Shown here: positions 53,422-64,000 of the stretch, piece after piece
Numbering within the stretch: position 1 is the first letter of the stretch
How the letters are laid out: every line of letters begins with the position of its first letter
Source of the DNA: Gordonibacter sp. 28C
GTDB taxonomy: Bacteria > Actinomycetota > Coriobacteriia > Coriobacteriales > Eggerthellaceae
Reading direction: 5' to 3'
Assembly (NCBI RefSeq): GCF_003339845.1
Contig: NZ_PPTR01000004.1
Span: forward strand, 1-64,000
DNA: 64,000 nucleotides
Program-made: the position numbers and the translations under genes
Notes under the pieces: generated by a model
Seen by the model: only the letters and a program-made list of their open reading frames with translations
Databases searched by the model: none
What the model was told of the DNA's origin: nothing

Positions 53422-54183
53422 CTACTCCACGTACCCCATGCGCTCGGATAGGCGGCTGGCGGCGAGCATCACCTGGCGGGAGATGTCGTCGATGCGATCG
53501 TCGGAGATGCTGTCGGGCGTGCCGCTCACGCCCACGGCGGCTATGGCGTCGCCGCGGTAGTTGAACACCGGAGCCGCCACGCAGCGATGGCCGATCTCGT
53601 ACTCCTCGTCGTCCATGGCCCAGCCTTGGGCGCGCACCTGGTGCAGGTACTTCACGAACTCGTCTTTGCGCGTGAACGTGTTGGGAGTGTGCGCCTTGAA
53701 CTCGAAACCGTACAGGGCTTCCTCGAGCTCGGCGCGGGAAAGGCAGGCCAGCAGGCACTTGCCCATGGACGAGCAGTAGGCGGGAGAGCGGTACCCCACC
53801 TGCGTGTAGGCCTCCTCGCCCCAGTCGGACGCCTCCTTCTCGATGTAGGAGACGTAGGCTCCGTCCAGAATGCCCAGATGGGCCGTCAGGCCCAGCGACC
53901 GCTTCAACGCGGTCAGATAGGGTTTGGCCTCGGTTTGCAGCTCGAGCGAGTTTATGTGGTAGCCCAGCGTGTGGAACATCTTCGGTCCGATGGTGTAGCG
54001 GCCCTCGAGCGTCTTCTCCACGTAGCCGCGCTTGAGCATGGTTCCCGCGATGCGGAACACCGTGGTCTTGCTCATGCCCGTCGTCTGTGCAAGATCGCTC
54101 AACCCCATGGGGCCTTGCGCTTGGGCGAGCGCTTCCAAGATGTCGAACGCCCGATCGAGGACCTGCACGCTTCCCTCTCCCAC
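53422..54183 (-). CDS. IclR-family transcriptional regulator
   Basis: A 253-aa regulator. The N-terminal winged helix is VQVLDRAFDILEALAQAQ, then GLSDLAQTTGMSKTTVFRIA and GYVEKTLEGRYTIGPKMF. The C-terminal GAF-like effector domain includes AHLGILDGAYVSYIEKE, CSSMGKCLLACLS and RGDAIAAVGVSGTPDSIS. GTG 54183 is chosen because GAAGGGGAATCC precedes it; an ATG at 54216 has no ribosome site. It diverges from the Tat flavoprotein gene, with two inverted repeats in between, so it very likely controls that gene in response to its substrate. Confidence 0.92.
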   Translation of the reverse strand: MGEGSVQVLDRAFDILEALAQAQGPMGLSDLAQTTGMSKTTVFRIAGTMLKRGYVEKTLEGRYTIGPKMFHTLGYHINSLELQTEAKPYLTALKRSLGLTAHLGILDGAYVSYIEKEASDWGEEAYTQVGYRSPAYCSSMGKCLLACLSRAELEEALYGFEFKAHTPNTFTRKDEFVKYLHQVRAQGWAMDDEEYEIGHRCVAAPVFNYRGDAIAAVGVSGTPDSISDDRIDDISRQVMLAASRLSERMGYVE

Positions 54184-54271
54184 GGATTCCCCTTCCGCCG
54201 CAGAAAGTCCTGTCATCGTCAGTATAGGCCAAACGCCGCTGCGACGCGTACCGCAGACCCCAGTCGTAACC

Positions 54272-54345
54272 GTTCCGTATCGTGGAACACCGGTTCCGCA
54301 GGGTGGATTCCCTGCGTTGTGGACACTCGAACGCGTTTCTATAAT
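54272..54345 (+). promoter_or_regulatory. Promoter and inverted-repeat operators of the Tat flavoprotein gene
   Basis: TTGTGG (54317-54322), 17 bases, TATAAT (54340-54345) form a near-consensus promoter. Just upstream are CGCAGGG-N6-CCCTGCG (54297-54316), which abuts the -35, and GTTCC-N7-GGAAC (54272-54288). These are probable IclR-type operators; the one touching -35 would allow repression or activation. Confidence 0.75.
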
Positions 54346-54399
54346 CCGAGGCGTAGGGGTTGCGCAAAGGCGCATAGGATTCAAGGGAAGGGGCGCATC

Positions 54400-56001
54400 A
54401 TGAAGGAAACCAACGCACAGGGACTGTCTCGCAGGAACTTCCTCGAGGCGACGGCGCTCGGTCTGGGCGTGCTGGCGGTGGGCGGCCTGGCCGGCTGCGC
54501 GCCGAAGGCGGCGGGCGACGACGCCGGTTCGCAGGGCGCGGGCGCATCGGGCGGCAGCGCGGCGGACGTGAAGTGGGACGGCGAGTACGACGTCGTCGTG
54601 TGCGGAGGCGGCGGTGGCGGCTTGACCGCGGCGTACTCGGCGCTCGAGAACGGCGCCTCCAAGGTGATCGTGCTGGAGAAGGGCACCATGTGCGGCGGCA
54701 CCACGGCGCTCGCCGAAGGCGCCGTGCAGGCGGCCGGCACGAAGTGGCAGAAGGACAAGGGCATCACCGACGACACGCCCGATCTGCTGTACAACTATTG
54801 GAAAACCGACGCCGAGGGACTCGTGGACGACGACCTCATCCGGAACATGGCCGACAACGCGGCCGACAACGTGCAGTGGATGGCCGACAGCTTCAACATC
54901 ACGTTCGCCAACGTGTTCGGCGCCTACCCGACGCCCTATTTGGATCCGGCGGACCTGAAGGACCGCATCCACCTCATCGCCGACGCCTCCGACCCTGCCA
55001 AGACCGGCGGAGCCGTTTGGACGACGAACGCCCAGAAGGCCGTCGAAGGCAAGGGCGGCGAGATAGAGACGGGCGTGGAAGTGACCGGCCTGGTCATGGA
55101 CAACGGCACCGCCGTGGGCGTGGAGACGAAGGACGGCAAGCACTACAAGGCGAACAAGGGCGTGGTGCTGGCCATGGCCGGCATCGAGCACAACGAGGAG
55201 CTGGCCTTCCGCTTCAACCCCCAGCATTACTGGGATCTGAAGACGCAGAGCGTGATCACGGCAGCCACCGACACCGGCGACGGCATCGTCATGGGCATGG
55301 AGGTGGGCGCGCAGACCGTCTTCCACGGTTGCGTGGACCTGCTGCTGCCCACGTGGTCGTACACGAACAACCAGAATCCCGAGATCCCCTACATCCTGGT
55401 GAACATGCGCGGCACGCGCTTCGTGCGCGAGGACACCACCTACGCGTTCCACTGCCGCGCGCTGTTCAACGAGGCCATGGAGTGGGGCGGCGCCGAGGGC
55501 GCAACGTACATGGTGATGGATTCCAAGATGACCACGTGCGACAAGATGTGCGCCTGGTCCGACAACGCGGAGGGCGGCGCGGCGGCGCGCGAGAAGGCGC
55601 TTGCGGACGGCACGCTCGTGCAGGCCGACAGCCTGGAGGCGCTCGCCGCCGCCATCGGCGTGCCGGCGGCCAACCTGGCCTTCACCGTTGACAAGTGGAA
55701 CGCCGACTGCGCCGTCGGAGCCGATTCGCTCTACGGGCGCGAGAAGCAGCTGACCGCGCTGGACACGGCGCCGTTCTACGCCTGGAAGACGCAGAACTCC
55801 AACATCGGCGCCATCGGCGGCCTGAAGATCGACACCGACGCGGCCATCATCGGAGCCGACGGGAAGCCCATCCCGCACCTGTTCGGCGCCGGCGTGAACA
55901 CGGCCGGCTGGATCGGCCCGTACTACCCCGGTTCCGGCACCTGCCTGCAGGGCACGCTCAACTGGGGGCGCATCGCCGGCAAGTCCGCCGCGAGCGCGTA
56001 G
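54400..56001 (+). CDS. Tat-exported FAD-dependent oxidoreductase, lipoprotein
   Basis: A 533-aa flavoprotein of the FAD_binding_2 (fumarate reductase/KstD) superfamily. The signal has the twin-arginine motif SRRNFLEATALG and a lipobox LAGC (Cys32), so it is exported folded and membrane tethered. The FAD site is YDVVVCGGGGGGLTAAY with the usual VIVLEKG. The C-terminal end reads YPGSGTCLQGTLNWGRIAG. The Tyr509-x3-Gly513 pattern resembles the 3-ketosteroid dehydrogenase end rather than the typical fumarate reductase motif. No heme domain or FMN-binding domain is attached. ATG 54400 has GAAGGGG. It is paired with the divergent IclR regulator. Substrate unknown; a steroid- or enone-type acceptor is conceivable. 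Confidence 0.9.
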   Translation: MKETNAQGLSRRNFLEATALGLGVLAVGGLAGCAPKAAGDDAGSQGAGASGGSAADVKWDGEYDVVVCGGGGGGLTAAYSALENGASKVIVLEKGTMCGGTTALAEGAVQAAGTKWQKDKGITDDTPDLLYNYWKTDAEGLVDDDLIRNMADNAADNVQWMADSFNITFANVFGAYPTPYLDPADLKDRIHLIADASDPAKTGGAVWTTNAQKAVEGKGGEIETGVEVTGLVMDNGTAVGVETKDGKHYKANKGVVLAMAGIEHNEELAFRFNPQHYWDLKTQSVITAATDTGDGIVMGMEVGAQTVFHGCVDLLLPTWSYTNNQNPEIPYILVNMRGTRFVREDTTYAFHCRALFNEAMEWGGAEGATYMVMDSKMTTCDKMCAWSDNAEGGAAAREKALADGTLVQADSLEALAAAIGVPAANLAFTVDKWNADCAVGADSLYGREKQLTALDTAPFYAWKTQNSNIGAIGGLKIDTDAAIIGADGKPIPHLFGAGVNTAGWIGPYYPGSGTCLQGTLNWGRIAGKSAASA

Positions 56002-56098
56002 GAAAGCGCACCCTCCGTCGGGCGGACGCGTTCCGCGCGTTTGCCCGAACCCATCTTCCAGCCCGTCGCATCGCCCTTCCCTCCGCTGCGACGGGCGA

Positions 56099-56146
56099 CC
56101 CGAGCAAAGCGAGGGCCCCGAGATCGGGGCCCTCGCTTTGCTCGGG
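56099..56146. terminator. Perfect 23-bp hairpin after the flavoprotein gene
   Basis: Arms 56099-56121 and 56124-56146 are exact reverse complements (CCCGAGCAAAGCGAGGGCCC core) with a two-base centre. It lies about 100 bases past the flavoprotein stop. No U tract follows; it may act as a bidirectional barrier with the palindrome at 56183 or be a dispersed repeat. Confidence 0.7.
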
Positions 56147-56182
56147 GAGACGGGAGGCTGCGGGTTTCGCCTTTTCGCTCCG

Positions 56183-56220
56183 AAATGTCCCAATTGGGGA
56201 CTGTCCCCAATTGGGACAAA
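56183..56220. repeat. Palindromic 3'-end repeat, copy 3
   Basis: TGTCCCAATTGGGGAC faces GTCCCCAATTGGGACA around a single base. It follows the glmM stop by about 12 bases on the minus strand and shares the TAGGACAG neighbour with copy 2. AAAA/TTTT of the other copies is AATT here on both arms, a compensated change that keeps pairing. Confidence 0.9.
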
Positions 56221-56231
56221 TTAGGACAGCG

Positions 56232-57566
56232 TTACACCTCGCGTTCCACGACAGCGGCGATGGCCTGGGCGTGGCGGTCGGCGTCGGCGGCGGAGGCGGC
56301 CTCAACCATGACGCGGACCACGGGCTCGGTGCCGCTCGGGCGGATGAGCACGCGGCCGTCCTCGCCCAGCTCGGCTTCCGCAGCCGCCACGGCGGCCTGC
56401 ACGGCGGCGTTGCCGTCCACGGCGTGCTTGTCGTTCACCCGCACGTTGATGAGCGTCTGCGGGAAGCGCGTCATGACGGAGGCGGCGTCGGCGATGGACT
56501 TCCCGGCCCGCTTGCATGCCGCGAGGAACTGCAGCGCCGTCACCAGGCCGTCGCCCGTGGAGTTGTGCTCGAGGAAGATCATGTGGCCGCTCTGCTCGCC
56601 GCCGATGGCGAAGCCGCCCTCGCGCATGGCCTCCAGCACGTAGCGGTCGCCCACCTTCGTCTGGACAAGCTCGATGCCGGCGTCGCGCATGGCGTGGGAC
56701 AGCCCTAAGTTGCACATGACCGTGGACACGGCCGTGTTGCCCGTGAGCAGCCCGCGGTCCTTCAGGTCGATGGCGCACACGGCCTCCACCACGTCGCCGT
56801 CGATCTCGTTGCCGGCGGCGTCCACCAGCATGACGCGGTCGGCGTCGCCGTCGTGGGCGATGCCCACGTCCGCGCCGACCTCGGCCACGAGGTCGCACAC
56901 CGGCCCCAGATGGGTAGAGCCGCACTGCACGTTGATGTCGGTGCCGTCGAAGTCCTCGTTGATAACGGTGACGTCGGCACCCAGGCGGCGCAGCGCCTCG
57001 GGGCTCGTCATGCACGACGCGCCGTGGCCCACGTCGAGCGCCACCTTCAACCCCGCCAGATCGATGCCCTCGTTTGCCACCGTGGACACGGCGTGGGCGA
57101 TGTAGAGCTCGCACGCGTCGTCCACCGGCAGGGCCACGCCCACGGCGTCGCCCGCAGGCAGCTCGTCGGCCGCCGCGCCGCCGCGCGTCACAAACGCTTC
57201 GATGTCGTCCTCCACCGCATCGGGCAGCTTGAAGCCCTGCGCGTCGAACAGCTTGATGCCGTTGTACTCGGGCGGGTTGTGCGAGGCCGAGATGACGATG
57301 CCGCCGTCGCAGTGCAGCTCGCGCACCAACAGCGCGATGGCCGGCGTGGGAATGATGCCGGCGAGCAGCGCCGTGCCGCCCATGGACATGATGCCGGCCG
57401 CCACGGCGGACTCGAGCATGTCGCCGGACAGGCGCGTGTCCTTGCCTATGAGGACGGTCTCGCCCTGGAACGCCACGGCCGCCTGGCCGAGCTTGAATGC
57501 AAGGTCGCAGGTGAGCTCCGTGTTGGCCACCCCGCGCACCCCGTCGGTACCGAATAGTCGTGCCAT
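56232..57566 (-). CDS. glmM: Phosphoglucosamine mutase
   Basis: Interconverts glucosamine 6- and 1-phosphate for UDP-GlcNAc and cell-wall synthesis. The 444-aa product has LFGTDGVRGVAN at the start, the phosphoserine loop VISASHNPPEYNGIKLFD (Ser95), the metal loop AHDGDADRVML, the sugar-binding GGEQSGHMIFLEHNSTGDG and the C-terminal phosphate loop IRPSGTEPVVRVMVEA. The ATG at 57566 has GAGGGAAG. It follows hisE with one base between. A palindromic hairpin follows the stop. Confidence 0.97.
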   Translation of the reverse strand: MARLFGTDGVRGVANTELTCDLAFKLGQAAVAFQGETVLIGKDTRLSGDMLESAVAAGIMSMGGTALLAGIIPTPAIALLVRELHCDGGIVISASHNPPEYNGIKLFDAQGFKLPDAVEDDIEAFVTRGGAAADELPAGDAVGVALPVDDACELYIAHAVSTVANEGIDLAGLKVALDVGHGASCMTSPEALRRLGADVTVINEDFDGTDINVQCGSTHLGPVCDLVAEVGADVGIAHDGDADRVMLVDAAGNEIDGDVVEAVCAIDLKDRGLLTGNTAVSTVMCNLGLSHAMRDAGIELVQTKVGDRYVLEAMREGGFAIGGEQSGHMIFLEHNSTGDGLVTALQFLAACKRAGKSIADAASVMTRFPQTLINVRVNDKHAVDGNAAVQAAVAAAEAELGEDGRVLIRPSGTEPVVRVMVEAASAADADRHAQAIAAVVEREV

Positions 57567-57567
57567 G

Positions 57568-58059
57568 TTACTTCCCTCTCTTGATATGCTCTTCGTGCAA
57601 GCGAACGCCGCCTTGCGGGCGCTCGTCGTCTTTCATGCGGTTGTTGAGTTCGGCGGCGAACTCGTCGAGGTCGATGCCATAGCGCTCCAGCACCACCAGC
57701 AGGTGGTACACCACGTCGGCAGCCTCGTAGCGCAGGTGATCGACGGCCGCGGAGTACTCGGCCGGCAGCTCCACGTCGAGCGCGCCTTCGTCCGCGTCGG
57801 CACCCGCAACCGCCAGCGTCGCCGCCAGCGACGAGCATGCCCAGGACTCCACGTCCTTCGCGGCCAACGCCACCTCGCCCGCCTCTTCCATGACCTTCTT
57901 CAGCACGTCGTCGGGCGAACCGGCCAGCAGCCGGTGCGTGTAGCTTTCCTCCCCCGCCTCGCGCCGCGCGGCGATGGTGGCCGCGAGCGCCTCGAGCGTG
58001 GCCCCGACCTGCGAAGCCGGCGGCGTTTCATCGGATGGTAGATAGGTTTTCTGGGACAT
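57568..58059 (-). CDS. hisE: Phosphoribosyl-ATP diphosphatase (HisE-like)
   Basis: Hydrolyses PR-ATP in histidine synthesis. The all-alpha NTP-PPase signature is present: THRLLAGSPDDVLKKVMEEAGEVALAAKD and HLRYEAADVVYHLLVVLERYGID. At 163 aa it is longer than the common 90-110 aa because of an N-terminal extension (about 30 residues) and an insert of about 35 residues (ESWACSSLAATLAVAGADAD region) between the two halves of the metal site. ATG 58059 has GGAAGG. It is adjacent to glmM rather than to other his genes. Confidence 0.88.
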   Translation of the reverse strand: MSQKTYLPSDETPPASQVGATLEALAATIAARREAGEESYTHRLLAGSPDDVLKKVMEEAGEVALAAKDVESWACSSLAATLAVAGADADEGALDVELPAEYSAAVDHLRYEAADVVYHLLVVLERYGIDLDEFAAELNNRMKDDERPQGGVRLHEEHIKRGK

Positions 58060-58136
58060 GTCCCGCCTTCCCGTCAGTTCTCGCCATTCAAAACCGCGAC
58101 GTCTGCTTTTCGGCCGAAATCATCCGTCCGAGGCCT

Positions 58137-58264
58137 TTTCTGCTAAAAAATGACGTTTATGAACGGTTTTTCGGCTTGATTCGCCACCGAAATATTCAAA
58201 ACCGCAGGTCATGTTTTTCGAATCAGGGCAGCAATCGTTCACAAACGTCATTTTTTAGCAGAAA
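58137..58264. repeat. Paired inverted repeat, locus B
   Basis: Arms at 58137-58166 and 58235-58264 are 30-nt reverse complements with two differences, 68 bases apart. They share the same 30-nt sequence as the locus at 24301-24449. Both lie just upstream of a minus-strand gene's start (hisE here, the J-domain gene there) and downstream of another minus-strand gene. Confidence 0.9.
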
Positions 58265-58430
58265 CTCCCCTTTCAGAGGATTTTCGGTCGCCCGGCAAAG
58301 CCGAACGCTCGTCGCCTAGCTTTCGCATCCCGCGCTGGCGTGCAGCTGGATCGCCCTTCAAGTATGCCGAAGCAGGAACCGACTGGATACGGAACGCCGC
58401 ACCGCCCCCCATGGGACCCCTCGACTCGCC

Positions 58431-58514
58431 GCGCTCGCTCGAGATGACGAAGGGGCGCTGTACTCGCTCGGGATGGCAAGGGGGCGTCGTGCTCGCACGG
58501 GATAGCCGAACGTA
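58431..58514. repeat. Degenerate tandem repeat, 29-nt period
   Basis: Three units begin at 58431, 58460 and 58489, exactly 29 bases apart. Each reads about G-N2-CTCGCTCGGGATGGC; copies diverge toward the right. No unique spacers exist, so it is not a CRISPR array. Confidence 0.7.
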
Positions 58515-58545
58515 AGAAGAGGGGCGCACGCAAGCACGCCCCTCC
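58515..58545 (-). terminator. rpoBC terminator
   Basis: On the minus strand AGGGGCG (58544-58538) pairs with CGCCCCT (58527-58521), followed by CTTCTTACG. It lies 8 bases past the rpoC stop. Confidence 0.75.
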
Positions 58546-58552
58546 GTTTCAA

Positions 58553-64000
<5,448 letters not shown>

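Larger units (their letters stand above)
58060..58552. other. 493-bp non-coding region between hisE and rpoC
   Basis: No gene seen. It contains the second paired 30-nt inverted repeat (58137-58264), a degenerate tandem repeat (58431-58514) and the rpoC terminator (58520-58545). The promoter of hisE-glmM should lie at the left end; no clear consensus was recognised, and the repeat arm at 58137 is close enough to affect it. Confidence 0.6.

Noticed and set aside
58431-58514. Possible CRISPR array (29-base period)
   Set aside because: There are no unique spacers between units, only three diverging units, and no cas genes nearby.

Overview
The window is a high-GC actinobacterial chromosome segment. 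Its mix of genes points to the class Coriobacteriia, family Eggerthellaceae, most likely Eggerthella or Gordonibacter: a LuxR-type regulator with a multi-pass membrane N-terminus beside molybdopterin oxidoreductases, a Tat-exported flavoprotein reductase with an IclR regulator, and a transhydroxylase-type molybdoenzyme pair. The genus is an inference from gene content; no rRNA is present to confirm it.

Layout. Positions 1-13.8 kb are mostly housekeeping genes on the minus strand: clpC (with a CIRCE operator), cysE, ispD, ispF, cysS, a secreted papain-like peptidase with a sortase-type tail, lysS with an appended tRNA-binding domain, greA, tatA, tRNA-Pro(CGG) and a hotdog thioesterase. From 14 to 24 kb, also on the minus strand, lie a Cache-GGDEF-EAL protein beside an orphan solute-binding lipoprotein, then a cluster of two flippase-like membrane proteins around an ATP-grasp ligase, and a membrane-anchored J-domain protein. 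From 24.7 to 32.1 kb there is a purine operon (purF, purM, purN, purH) with a class B sortase coupled to its front and an XdhC-like protein inside it. From 32.2 to 38.4 kb comes a polyphosphate cluster: a tandem-domain PPK2 (minus), diverging from ppx/gppA and ppk1 (plus). From 38.5 to 43.1 kb are an aminotransferase, an amino-acid permease, an AAA/DUF4143 ATPase and a small unknown protein.

The accessory core is 43.4-56.0 kb. A divergent membrane LuxR regulator faces a plus-strand operon with a DMSO-reductase-family enzyme lacking a Tat signal, a 111-aa Fe-S partner, a 70-aa zinc-ribbon protein, a large and small subunit matching the pyrogallol-phloroglucinol transhydroxylase pattern, and a DASS/SLC13 anion transporter. 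Together these look like import plus reductive or transhydroxylating conversion of a polyhydroxylated aromatic acid or similar anion. A second regulator-enzyme pair (IclR and a Tat flavoprotein lipoprotein) follows. The window closes with glmM, hisE, rpoC and the 3' part of rpoB, all on the minus strand.

Intergenic DNA is rich in structured repeats. There are two loci with paired 30-nt inverted repeats (24.3 and 58.1 kb), a further 41-nt inverted pair (34.4 kb), a family of palindromic 3'-end hairpins (14.0, 27.4 and 56.2 kb), two long hairpins (12.0 and 56.1 kb), a 29-nt-period degenerate tandem repeat (58.4 kb) and a 12-C homopolymer (position 88). No CRISPR array, complete insertion sequence, prophage or rRNA gene was seen.
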